A stretch of DNA of 64,000 nt from assembly GCA_951812925.1 (NCBI GenBank), contig OX638368.1, forward strand, positions 79,404,909 to 79,468,908, read 5' to 3'. A program made the position numbers and the translations under genes. This document shows, in pieces, positions 35,039-45,060 of this stretch. Position 1 is the first letter of the stretch, and the number at the start of each line of letters is the position of its first letter. The notes beneath the pieces were generated by a model that had not been told where the DNA came from, made no database searches, and worked only from the letters and a program-made list of their open reading frames with translations. This stretch comes from Calliopum simillimum (lineage: Eukaryota; Arthropoda; Insecta; Diptera; Lauxaniidae).

Positions 35039-36239
35039 CGCCGTAGGATATTTCTGCAGCAGCTCAGCGATCAGTTATGCAGACCACAAATTGATATAAG
35101 AGCGGACAATAGCCATATTACGCGCATATTTTCTACTAGACACGCTATGGAAGCCATATATGGTATGCCCTTGAAGATGAATGTTGGTGCACAAGAGGAA
35201 GTGGAACGTGACAGTTCTGGCCGCATAAAAAGAAAAGGAAACTGCTATATTTGCATTGCAAAACGCCAAACGAGAAAAGTATGTGCAATTTGTAATAAGC
35301 CTGTGTGCGCAGAGCACTCGAAGGATCATCCACAATGCCTCAGATGCTGCTAAAATTCATAAAATATATTTTTTACTTTCATTATAATGATTTTCTATAA
35401 ATAAATAAACAAATTTCCATAAAATAAACTAAATATTTCCATTTATTTCTATATATTTGTATGAATTTTCATAGAAGTACCTGGGTACATCAGCTGTTGA
35501 CGCTAGGTCATTTTCTAGTAACTGGGTTATATTTTCCAAACGGTTGGTCCAATTGACCTGAAATTTCACACCAATATCAATTACATATTTCCAAGCTGTG
35601 ATACGAAGTTTCATCAAGATTGGACCAGCCGCTTGGAAGATATAGCAATATAAAGTGAACTTTGCCATTTATTTCTATATATTTGTATGAATTTTCATAC
35701 AAGTACCCGGGTACATCAGCAGTCGACGCCATTCCACTAACTTGAATTTGGGCTGTATCGACTGAACTGCTGCTCCAATCTTGATGAAACTTTTCCACAT
35801 GATGCAAAAGTGTATGGTTGAGGATATCATGAAATTTCAGGTCAATCGGACTAACCGTTTGGAAGATACAGCAAAATTAAAGTTGCAAATGTACCCGTGG
35901 GCTCTATGATCGACACAACGGTTAAGCAAAATTTACAAAAAAAATCAGGTGGCAACCCTAAAAGTTTTTGTATAATTTTTAAAAAATTTATCTGAGCGTG
36001 TCCTAAAGTAAAAATTTGAATTAAGTCACAAAAAGTATGATTTAAGCAAAATTCCAGAAAATAACCAGATGGCAACCCTAAAAACATATGTTGGATTTTT
36101 TAAAAAGCTTATCTAAGAACTTCAAGACCTAAATTTATTTTTTTTTAATTAAATTTAAAAAAGTTCCATTTAACCAAAGGGTCATTTCATCTCAAATCGC
36201 CCAGGCAGTTTTTTTTTTTTTGCATACAATTTTTTTTTA

Positions 36240-38185
36240 TAGTTTCTACATTGAAATAGATGACACGGTGGTTTTTAAAAAATTTCAACTTTTTGAAATA
36301 CCACCCGCGATTTTTTTCGGGGATAGTGTTGGGGGACCCTTCTAGTATCATAATCCGGGAACCGCGAAATCGAACGTTCAGCCGTTTTTTTTTTCGACAT
36401 TTTAGTTTTTTTAACGATTTTTGAGAATGTCTCGGATTTATATACATATTATGTACACATATATATGTATGTACGTACATATATATACTTGTATATGTAT
36501 ATATGTGTAATCTATATATATGTATTTATATATACATACATGCATACATACATATAAAAGGTATCGTTTCCGCACCATTTATTTTTAAAAAAAATCGGTT
36601 TTTTCGTATATAAAAAAACACAAACAAAAACCGGATACAGCAATAGTCACTCCAGATGTGATTTTTGATGCTTAATACGAATCCGGTCTTAGAATTGCTC
36701 TATTACTTCTGGACTTTGAGATATCCTTACATATATGTATAAAGGACACCACTTTTTTTCCTATTTTTGAAGTTATATAACAAGATAAGGTAATATTATG
36801 CCGTAAAATCTGGTATGACAGTTAATAGCCCTAGTTTTTTTCTTGAAAACTCAATCAAACCGATAACGATATCTTTTTTTTTTGTCGGAGATATCTTTGC
36901 CTAAAAAGTTAAAAAAGTGCAAAAACACGATTTTTGGCTATATTGGATGTTATATGCAGGACACACAAAATTCTTCTGTGAATTTCTATTACCAGAAGCA
37001 TTTAGTACTTTCTTTTGGCTTTCAATTGAGCTATTAAATGTTCATCTGCAATATTCCTCTACAAAGTTATGACCATTTAAAAATTACATTATGAAGTGCA
37101 AACTCACAGGGATGTCTAGTGTACGAGTACTTCTTATATACGTATTGCTGCAACATGTCGTCTTAAAATAGTCATAAGTTTCAAGAAAACTATTACAAGA
37201 GACCACTTGTTAGCTCATTTTGAAGATAAAGAATGGTTTTAAATGTGTCGGTTAGTAAAAAAGAGCAGACGGATTTCGTCCGTACTGTATACAACCTCAA
37301 ATATAGCCGAAAACCGAGATTTTTCGCTTTAAGTTTCATGGTGTGATTTTAAAGTTAACATAACTTTGCAGATAAATATTGCAGATAAACATTTGATAGC
37401 TCAATTTAAAGCCAAAAGAAAGTACCAAATGTTTCTGGCAATAGAAACTCCCAAAAAAAATTTTGTGTGTCCTGTATATAACATCCAATATAGCCAAAAA
37501 TCGTGTTTTTGCACTTTTTTAACTTTTTAGGCAAAGATATCTCCGACAAAAAAAAAAGATATCGTTATTGGTTTGATTGAGTTTTCAAGGAAAAAACTAG
37601 GGCTATTAACTGTCATACCAGATTTTACGGCATAATATTACCTTATCTTGTTATTTAACTTCAAAAATAGGAAAAAAAATGGTGTCCTTTAAACATATAT
37701 GTAAGGATATCTCAAAGTCCAGACGTAATAGAGCAATTCTAACACCGGAACCGGATTAAGCATCAAAAACCACATCTGGAGTGACTACTTTCGTTTCCGG
37801 TTTTTGTTTGTGTTTTTCTTAAATACGAAAGAACCGATTTTTTTTAAAAATAAATGGTGCGAAAACGATACCTTTTATACGTATGAATGTATGTATGTAT
37901 ATATATATCCATATATATATATTACACATATATACACATACAAGTATATATATGAACGTATATACATATATATGTGTACATAATATGTATATACACACCG
38001 AGACATACTCAAAAATCGTTAAAAAAACTAAAAGGTCGAAAAAAAAAACGGCTGAACGTTCGATTTCGCGGTATGCGGATTTAGATACTAGAAGGATCCC
38101 CCAACATTATCTCTGAAAAAAATCGCGGGTGGTATTTCAAAAAGTTAAAATTTTTTAAGAACCACCGTGATGAGACACGTATTTT
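36240..38185. mobile_element. Palindromic element FB3
   Basis: The arms 36240-37075 and 37355-38185 are imperfect reverse complements (for example 'ccacccgcgattttttt' / 'aaaaaaatcgcgggtgg', and 'ggtaatattatgccgtaaaatc' mirrored at ~37620). Each arm holds a TATATACATA microsatellite (36440-36540, 37880-37990). The centre (37080-37350) has 'aaatagtcataa' and 'tagctcatttt' words shared with 250-525. The frames at 36187-36480 and 37883-38116 are shadows of the palindrome. Confidence 0.82.
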
Positions 38186-38979
38186 TTCCTTTTGCTTGAA
38201 TTTGAGTTCTTTCGTCGTGGGGAATTTTTTAAAATTCGTCTACAAACTCGATTTTGCGCTATTGTCGCATGTCAACGTCCGATCTTCGTAATGAGTAATG
38301 CAGCGCAGTCAGCGCAAAATTTTCGCTTCGCTACAACAACTTCAAATTCGAATTAAACAATCACAAAAACAATTTTTTGTTGTTTTTTCAAGCCTCGTTT
38401 ACAACAACAATAATATTTCAACAATTTTCAAAATTTCCAAGAACTGGGACACACACAAAAAGTAGGGGTATTCACGCGTTGATGCGCAATGCTCTTGTGT
38501 CCTTGCGGAAGTGCGGTTTGCGAATGTTTGGCATTTGTAAAACACATTGCCGAAAATTTCGCACTACTTCCGCAATTTGTCAAATGGAAATATTCACATT
38601 GAACGTTCAGGCGTTAGTGCTTTTGATTTTGATGCGACGAAGTCGTTGTTGTTGTTTCATGTTGGTTCGAGTTCGATTTTGTGCGTACGCAAAAAAGCAA
38701 CAAAAACGCGAAATTTTGACGAGCCTGAAAAAAAAACAACAAAATTTATTTCTGCGAATGCTGTACAGAAATATTGATGTTTGGTGTCGAGCTAAAATTG
38801 GCTCACTTTTGTTATTTTTATATCGTCATTTGAAAAAAAAATATCAAAAAATTTTTGACTTGAAAAATTTCGAATTGCATCAGATTTTTTTTTCTTCATA
38901 TTTTTTTTTTAAATAGTCATATATATAAACAATATTATGTAGCAGCCTCTATTAGCCCAAATTCGTTGTTTGGGAATCA
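38186..38979. other. Unassigned region with a 179-codon open frame
   Basis: An open frame runs 38377-38916 (+) and a shorter one 38547-38777, but neither has a domain I recognise. Residue composition drifts to Phe/Lys-rich at the end, as expected from AT-rich DNA. The segment 38210-38520 is less AT-rich, with CAACAACAA and GCGCAGTCAGCGC words. It could be the leader of an element; nothing is firm. Confidence 0.3.
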
Positions 38980-39424
38980 TGATTTTTTGAGAAAAGAGTC
39001 TCAATTATTTAGTAATTTTGGGCTTCATTCATGATATAAGGACTTACCCGGAAAAATTTGTCCCTTTGTTTTTCATTAACAAAAAAATACGTAATGAATT
39101 TTTTTTAAATTTTAATTTTTTATTTTTTAGTGTGTAGTATAACAAACATAAATAACCTTACACTATTAACAAATGTTTATTTTATGTTATGATTAACAAT
39201 ACTTTATTTAATTAAATAACTAACTTAACAATTATTTATTCAATTGATAATTCAATATTTCTTAACATTAAAATTAATACTTGTAATACGTTTGATAACC
39301 AGCAATCAAGTGTCTAAAAATTGACAGACAGCTGATTGCCCAGGGTTGTAGAAAATGCATTAGTACTAATTTACATAACTCATGGTTGCATTATCGATCT
39401 GTGTAACACCTCCCCTTTTGAATT

Positions 39425-39785
39425 GAGTCTTTACGATGGAATAAATTTATCCACAGGTTTGCGCTCACGGCTGGATCGTCGTGGCATTGTCCGATCACGC
39501 CCACTTTTTGGTCAGCGGATGTTAATTATGTGGAGCACCTACCTATCAAATTTCATCGAAATAGCTTCTATATTTTGGGAGGTATAGCGTTTTAAAGTGC
39601 CGATTCTTTGAATCGTTAAAAAGTAGGCGTGGCATTGTCCGATCACGCCCACTTTTTGGTCAGCGGATGCTAATTATGTGGAGCACCTACCTACCAAATG
39701 TAAATAGCTTCCATAGTTTTCGAGATATAACGTGTTAAATTTTTTTTCGATCAATCGTTAAATAGTGGGCGTGGCATATCCGTAC
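39425..39785. repeat. ~145 bp tandem modules with GGCGTGGC
   Basis: 'CGTGGCATTGTCCGATCACG' plus 'CCCACTTTTTGGTCAGCGG' occurs at ~39480 and ~39626, and a shortened third copy (GGGCGTGGCATATCC) at ~39767. The spacing is ~145 bp. The unit lies inside the deleted CsRn1-type element, next to its polypurine tract. Confidence 0.7.
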
Positions 39786-39789
39786 TATC

Positions 39790-40030
39790 TCAAATGGGGT
39801 ACGAAAAGTACGAAGTACGAGGTACGAAAAGTACGAAGTATGAGGTACGAAAAGTACGAAGTACGAGGTACGAAATGTTCGAAGTACGAGGTACGAAAAG
39901 TACGAGGTACGAATAGTACGAAGTTCGTATCAAAAGTACGAACTTTACCAAATTCACGTACCTGTGCGAACCTCAAATTCACGTGAATTGGAGGTACGTG
40001 ATTTCGTACCTTTAAAGTACGAAGTTCGTA
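39790..40030. repeat. GTACGA minisatellite
   Basis: Tandem ~16 bp units of the type GTACGAGGTACGAAAA run from ~39797 to ~39930, then become a looser 'GTACGAA.TTCGTA' series to 40030. The frames across it (for example YEVRKVRS repeats) are artefacts. Confidence 0.8.
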
Positions 40031-40049
40031 CTCACGTGATCACGTATTT

Positions 40050-41271
40050 ATGTAGCTTATTTCGAAATCGTACGCAAGTAACTGTAGTGCCCATCTTTGT
40101 AGCCTGTTTGCTTGGTGTACTGCAATACCAGTTTTTCGTCCAAAAATGGCTAATAATGGCTTATGATCAGTGTGAAGCTTAAATCGTCGTCCGTAAATCA
40201 TCTTGTGAAACTTGGTCACAGCAAAAATTAGAGGAGAGCTTCCTTTTCTACTTGACTGTAGCCTTGTTCAGCAGGTGTTAATGATAGTGATGCGTGGCAA
40301 ACTGCTTTGATGGTGCCATCTGCATATTGTTATTTTGTTGCTGTTTTGCGCTCCCATATCTTTTGCTATTGCTGTTGTTGCGTTGACAGTACCCTTCCTT
40401 ATGTCCAGTTTGTGTACAATTGCCACACTTATGGTTTTTGTATGGATAGAAACGTGCATAATGTAAATCGCCGCAGTACCAGCACGGAGTCTTAGGAACT
40501 TTCTTCTCCTTTTTGAAGTTATTGTTGGCTTTTGCTCTTACCTTGTTGACATTGATATTTTGCTGGTTTTCTATCTGCTTTTAAATTTAGTATCCTTTGA
40601 CAATCTCTTGATAATGTGTCCAACGTGACGTCAGTATTGCTGTCTAACTTGTTGAGCAATTTTGTGCGCATCTCGAGATCTGATGGTGACTTGAGTCCCA
40701 TAACAAAAATTAGACATTTGAACTGATCAATTGTCAACTTTGTCAAATCAAACAGTTCACATTGCTTGTTTACAACTCCCGCGTATGTAACAAAATCCAT
40801 GTTTGTTTCTCTTGTTATTTGCAAGCAATTATAGCGAATGTTAAATTGTGATGCCTGTATTCCAAAAAGTTACTTCAACAGAGTTACAGTTTCTGCAAAT
40901 TTGTAGTCACGAGGTTGTTTTGGAAGAATATAGTTGACATACTTGTGATGTACCACTGTATTTAGCTTCCTCAGAAGTAACCTGGTCTTTGCTGTATCGT
41001 CCAATTTATTTGCATCATGTTCGAAAAGATCTTTATAGCGTGCAAACTATATGTCGCAAGTGAGGTTATGATCGACATCGTAACAAAATTCCGTAATGCT
41101 CGATCCAAGTGCTTCGATTATATATTCTGAATTACCTGCGAACTTAACTTCAATCTTGGAATCGTTTGCCGGAATAATTTTTGCAAGAATACTTTGCATC
41201 GCCTCATTATCTTTGTGTTGCTGCTCTTGCATTTGCAAAAGCATTTTCGCAATGTTCTCTTCAGCCGTCAT
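40050..41271 (-). pseudogene. CsRn1-type gag and RNase H remnants
   Basis: On the minus strand, ATG 41271 starts 'MTAEENIAKMLLQMQEQQHK', a glutamine-rich gag N-terminus. After frame breaks it continues as 'ETNMDFVTYAGVVNKQCELF..' (40824-40519). A zinc knuckle follows, CGNCTQTGHKEGYC, preceded by CWYCGDLHYARF (~40490-40385), a signature I associate with CsRn1/Kabuki gags. Then at 40250-40080 'KLHTDHKPLLAIFG' is the RNase H third-Asp region. The joint near 40285-40310 marks a deletion of protease and RT. Confidence 0.75.
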
Positions 41272-41554
41272 TGAATTTGCAGTGTGTTAAATTTCGCGTA
41301 AAATAAAATTTTTCACTCGTCGCCACTTTATGTTATGATTAACAATACTTTATTTAATTAAATAACTAACTTAACAATTATTAATTCAATTAATAATTCA
41401 ATATTTCTTTACATTAAAATTAATACTTGTAATACGTTTGATAACCAGCAATCAAGTGTCTAAAAATTGACAGACAGCTGATTGCCCAGGGTTGTAGAAA
41501 ACGCATTACTACTAATTTACATAACTCATGGTTGCATTATCGATCTGTGTAACA

Positions 41555-41995
41555 TTTTAAATAAAAATATTTTACTTTTTTCTTAAGACCCTTCATTAAG
41601 TATTGTACAGTTGTTTCGTCGACAGTACCGTACGACCTTCGCCACTTATTTTTGAAATCTTTTAAATTTTTTGCAGTGCTTTTTCTCTTCTGAAGATCTG
41701 ATTTCATTAGAGCCCAATATCTCTCAATAGGTCGAAGATGTGGGCAGTTAGGTGGACTCGCATTTTTGGGCACAAAATTTACATTATTGCTTTTGTACCA
41801 TTTTATGTTGGGTCTAGAGTAGTGAGAGGTTGCTAAATCAGGCCAGAACATTACAGTACCTCCGTGCTCACGAATAAATGGCAAAAAACGTTTTTCAGAG
41901 CATTCATCAATATAAATTTTTGAGTTAATTGTGCCCAGTGTTACAAAAAAAAATCTCCTCAGACCGCAGGTGCATATGGCCTGCCAAACCATATA
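41555..41995 (-). pseudogene. DD37E Tc1/mariner transposase, C-terminal half
   Basis: The minus-strand frame begins at VWQAICTCGLRRFFF and contains FWPDLATSHYS (second Asp) and NCPHLRPIERYWA (Glu). Thirty-seven residues lie between Asp and Glu, the DD37E spacing. It runs to KVKYFYLK, where the LTR element entered; beyond it (from ~39179 downward) a few codons and a stop complete the end. The first Asp region and the HTH domain are missing, removed near 42000. Confidence 0.8.
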
Positions 41996-42057
41996 CTACT
42001 TGGGAAATTTTGTAATTTTCTTCTCTTTAAATTTGCTCTGTATCTGCCCCTCCTCCG

Positions 42058-42444
42058 AAAAAAAATCAAATGACTTTTAGCCAAAAAATTTTAGCATTGC
42101 TACGATTTTTCCATTCTTTATTACTGTTTTTGTATATCAATTTGTAAGTAGACAATTTTCAGAATCTTTATTCATACCTTTATTTCGTAAATTTCGCAAA
42201 TCACTTTTGAGCACAATCAGATTCTCGAAGATTATCTAACTTTTACCCAGGAAGCAGAATTTTTTCACATAAACACTTGCGCAAAACGTGCGTGAATGCC
42301 ATATGCCAAATGTTACCACGTGTCGGTATGGCAGAACAATACTTCAATTAGCTAGTTGCCCAGTGAATTATTAAAGTTCATTCAAATTATTCAAATCGTA
42401 GCAATGCTTAAATTTTTGGGCTAAAAGTCATTTGATTTTTTTTC
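42058..42444. mobile_element. ~387 bp MITE with TCAAATGACTTTTAGCC ends
   Basis: A ~50 bp inverted pair: 'aaatcaaatgacttttagcc...tagcattgctacgattt' at 42058-42110 and its complement at 42393-42444. No open frame is present. It lies upstream of the DD37E transposase remnant. Confidence 0.7.
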
Positions 42445-42637
42445 TATTTTAAAGACGGTTATAAAAAAAATATCCAAAAATATACAACACTTCATGATTC
42501 TTTCTTCTAGAACGGAACTTTGACTGTTGACAGACAAAATATCATAACGATTGAGCTACTTTTGACGAAATGATAACATATATCATGAATGAAGCCCAAA
42601 ATAACTAAATAATTGGGACTGTTTTTTCAAAAAATCA

Positions 42638-42837
42638 NNNNNNNNNNNNNNNNNNNNNNNNNNNNNNNNNNNNNNNNNNNNNNNNNNNNNNNNNNNNNNN
42701 NNNNNNNNNNNNNNNNNNNNNNNNNNNNNNNNNNNNNNNNNNNNNNNNNNNNNNNNNNNNNNNNNNNNNNNNNNNNNNNNNNNNNNNNNNNNNNNNNNNN
42801 NNNNNNNNNNNNNNNNNNNNNNNNNNNNNNNNNNNNN
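42638..42837. other. Assembly gap, 200 N
   Basis: A run of exactly 200 N joins the right repeat of the DD37E element to the middle of an FB1 arm. The round number suggests an arbitrary gap length. The missing FB1 left arm would have been hard to assemble because of its palindrome. Confidence 0.99.
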
Positions 42838-44168
42838 ACACATTCTAAATTTCATTCACTTATCTCAAATAGTTTCAGAGATAGGACTGATTCTGGCGAT
42901 TAAGGCACCATTTTTCCATATAAATAGCGTTTTTCCGACCTTCAACGGCCTTCCGGCACTGTAAAATATTTTCCGATCGGAACCAAAATTTTTATGCTTG
43001 ATATTTACACCAATAGGAAATTTTTAGCCCCTGGGAGCAAGGTTTTTTTCATTTTCAATTTTAACGATAGGCCTAGTATACATCCTAACCAAATAGTTCG
43101 CTCGGATCTCTCTGTCGCACATTTTCATTTGTACCAATATTTCATTTCTTAAAGCTCGGCAACCCTGGCTTAAAACAGGTTTTTCACAAGCAACCCTGTA
43201 TCACCGTGTTCGCCATGAAATTATCTTTATTTTAACACAAAATTAATTTATTAAACAGATGAGTGCAAATTTGTGGTATTGACTGACCTTTTAAAGCCTA
43301 GCAACCCTATGCCTTGCCAAGAAAAAAATAGGCAACTCTACGTAAACACATTGTAGAGGCTTTAAACTTTCGATTGGTATATAAATTTTTCATTACACAA
43401 ATTTTTTTTAAAAATACATAGTGCAAATTTGTGGTATTGGCCTACCTTTAAAGCCTGGCAACCCTATGCCTTGCCAGGAAAAAAATAGGCAACCCTACTT
43501 TAACATATTGTAGAGGCTCTAAGCTTTCGAATGGCATCTAATTTTTTCATTAAACAGATGAGTGCAAATTTGTGGTTTTGGCCGACCTTTTAAAGCCTGG
43601 CAACCCTATGCCTTGCCAGAAAAAATAGGAAACTCTACGTTATCATATTGTAGAGGCTTTAAACTTCCGATTGGTATATAATTTTTCCATTAAACACATT
43701 TTTTTTTAAACGCATAGTGCAAATTTGTGGCATTGACTGACCTTTTAAAGCCTGGCAACCCTATGCCTTGCCAGGAAAAAAATAGGCAACCCTACTTTAA
43801 CATATTGTAGAGGCTCTAGGCTTTCAAATGGTATATAATTTTTTCATTAAACAGATGAGTGGAAATTTGTGGTTTTGGCCGACCTTTTAAAGCCTGGCAA
43901 CCCTATGCCTTGCCAGGAAAAAAATAAGCAACCCTACTTTTACATATTGTAGAGGCTCTAAACTTTCGAATGGTATATGATTTTTTCATTAAACAGATGA
44001 GTGGATTTTTTGAAAAAAATGCACTTTTCAATATGGAATGAACCATAGCCTTGCCAGGATTTTTTTAGGCAACCACTCACAATATGTTTCTAAACGTATT
44101 TACTTTCATAAAAAATAGGTTTCATCCATTAAACAGATGAGTGAAAATCTCTCCTTATTCGTATCTCC
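42838..44168. mobile_element. Right arm of a second FB1 foldback copy
   Basis: It is collinear with ~5510-6838 of the first copy, with scattered differences. It has the same 'cctttaaagcctggcaaccctatgcc' units and the same end ccttattcgtatctcc. The left arm and centre are lost in or before the gap. It abuts a LINE fragment at 44172. Confidence 0.9.
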
Positions 44169-44256
44169 CACTATTATAAAACGAAACTTCTTTACACTTC
44201 TCTTGTGAGGCCTATCCTAGAGTACGCATCACCTGTATGGAATCCATGCTACAAAG

Positions 44257-44957
44257 CAGAGGTGTGCACACAAGTAACGTATGGTAGCTAAAATATTTAA
44301 TCGGTTGATTAAAAAAGCAAGCTTTGAAAAAAAAATGCGTTGAAAAAAAAATAAAAATATAAAAATTTTAAATTCGAGAGATGCAATGACAACCACAAAT
44401 CAATGACAAAATTAGAATTTATAATAATAAGATGTATGTAATAACTTGTTACAATAATAAATAAATAAAAAAAAAAAATTCCTGTTATTCGACGATCGCA
44501 ATGAAAAAGACTTCAACTCAATTGACTTCAAGCTGTATGAAATTGTTGTTGCGGTCGCTCCCATCGAATTTTATTTTTTGAAATTCGTAGAAAAGCAGCG
44601 TATGCAATTGTTGTTGGAAATAAACGCTTGCCTCGCATTTTATTGTTGTTGTTTACTGATATTCATTTTTTGATTTCCTTCAAAATAAAAACAAAAACAC
44701 ATAATATCCACACTAAGAATTGGACTGACACCAGCGAACAGGTAGCGTGTTAAATACGGCAGGATATTGTACTTTTTGTTGTTGTTGGTTTGTGCTTAGA
44801 AAAACTCAACGTTTGAAAAATCAAAAACTTAAGACTTACGTTTACGACGTAAGGCTTCAAAATATTATATTTAATTAATAAATATATTTATATTGAAGCA
44901 CAACATTTCTGCTATTGAGCAAGATGAAAAAATGTTTGCTCCAGGTGCACACCTCTG
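44257..44957. mobile_element. 701 bp hAT MITE with CAGAGGTGTGCAC ends
   Basis: The perfect 14 bp termini CAGAGGTGTGCAC / GTGCACACCTCTG are flanked by CTACAAAG (44249-44256) and CTATAAAA (44958-44965), an 8 bp duplication with two changes. It lies in LINE B. The inner part is AT-rich with no open frame of note. Confidence 0.85.
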
Positions 44958-45060
44958 CTATAAAATCTGTAATGATCAACTAGAATCAGTCGAAAAACAA
45001 TTTTTATTATTTGTAATTCGTGGATTGCCGAGGAATCCTTACCAAAATCTGCTTTCATAT

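Larger units (their letters stand above)
30173..35353 (+). pseudogene. piggyBac transposase gene (two exons, interrupted by Transib)
   Basis: The likely start is ATG 30173 (MADGECLAP..). Exon 1 runs to 31042 (CAG|gtaaat) and exon 2 starts at 31146 after tttcaatacag, in phase. The acidic N-terminus is followed by the DDD catalytic sites HVTVDEQLF (~30920), VVCDNFFTTY (~31260) and KGGVDNMD (~31560). At 31720 the frame enters Transib. It resumes at 35044, where TNRR joins RIFLQQLSDQL, and ends in the cysteine-rich zinc domain (CYIC ... CAIC ... CAEH ... CLRC) at 35353. Around 50 residues expected before VTVDEQ seem to be deleted in frame. AATAAA lies at ~35399. Piggybac transposases excise and insert at TTAA; this one is disabled. 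Confidence 0.9.
29518..35921 (+). mobile_element. piggyBac element (split by Transib)
   Basis: Both ends are flanked by TTAA (29514-29517, 35922-35925). The termini are CCGTTGTGTC and GACACAACGG, a perfect 10 bp inverted pair. A palindromic GTACCCGGGTAC sits at 29564-29575 and returns at 35703-35714 (variant at 35477-35488), a subterminal repeat. The right flank is a ~226 bp tandem duplication (~35440-35893). Without Transib the element is ~3.1 kb, a normal size for piggyBac. Confidence 0.93.
27784..36176. mobile_element. Foldback element FB2, split by a piggyBac insertion
   Basis: The left block (27784-29513) has four direct ~225 bp units ('agggttgccagacg', 'ggatcgacccaaaaa', 'ttcttccaa') and then inverted units. 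The right block (35926-36176) continues the same vocabulary. The outer ends match in inverted orientation: 'cttagataaactttttaaaaatcc' left and 'ggattttttaaaaagcttatctaag' right. All 'gggttgcc' units are non-coding. The interior TTAA at 29514-29517 and 35922-35925 marks where piggyBac entered. Confidence 0.75.
39184..41554 (-). mobile_element. Internally deleted Ty3/gypsy element of CsRn1 type
   Basis: LTRs of 225 bp (39184-39408 and 41330-41554) read TGTTACACAG...ATAACAT on the minus strand. TTTT on both sides (39180-39183, 41555-41558) may be the target duplication. A polypurine tract, AAAAGGGGAGG, abuts the 3' LTR (39409-39419), and GTGGCGACGAG follows the 5' LTR as a possible primer site. 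Gag and an RNase H scrap remain; protease, RT and integrase are gone. Confidence 0.85.
38980..42637 (-). mobile_element. Tc1/mariner element, DD37E type, split and cut by the gap
   Basis: Inverted repeats 'tgattttttga...caattatttag...gggcttcattcatgatat' lie at 38980-39038 and 42580-42637. The right one runs into the N gap, so the outer ends are unknown. A transposase C-terminal half is on the minus strand. An LTR element (39184-41554) and a MITE (42058-42444) were inserted later. Confidence 0.7.

Noticed and set aside
39765..39986. Frame with repeated YEVRKVRS
   Set aside because: It is a translation of the GTACGA minisatellite.
42583..42903. Open frames crossing the N gap
   Set aside because: Most residues are unknown; there is no basis for a gene.
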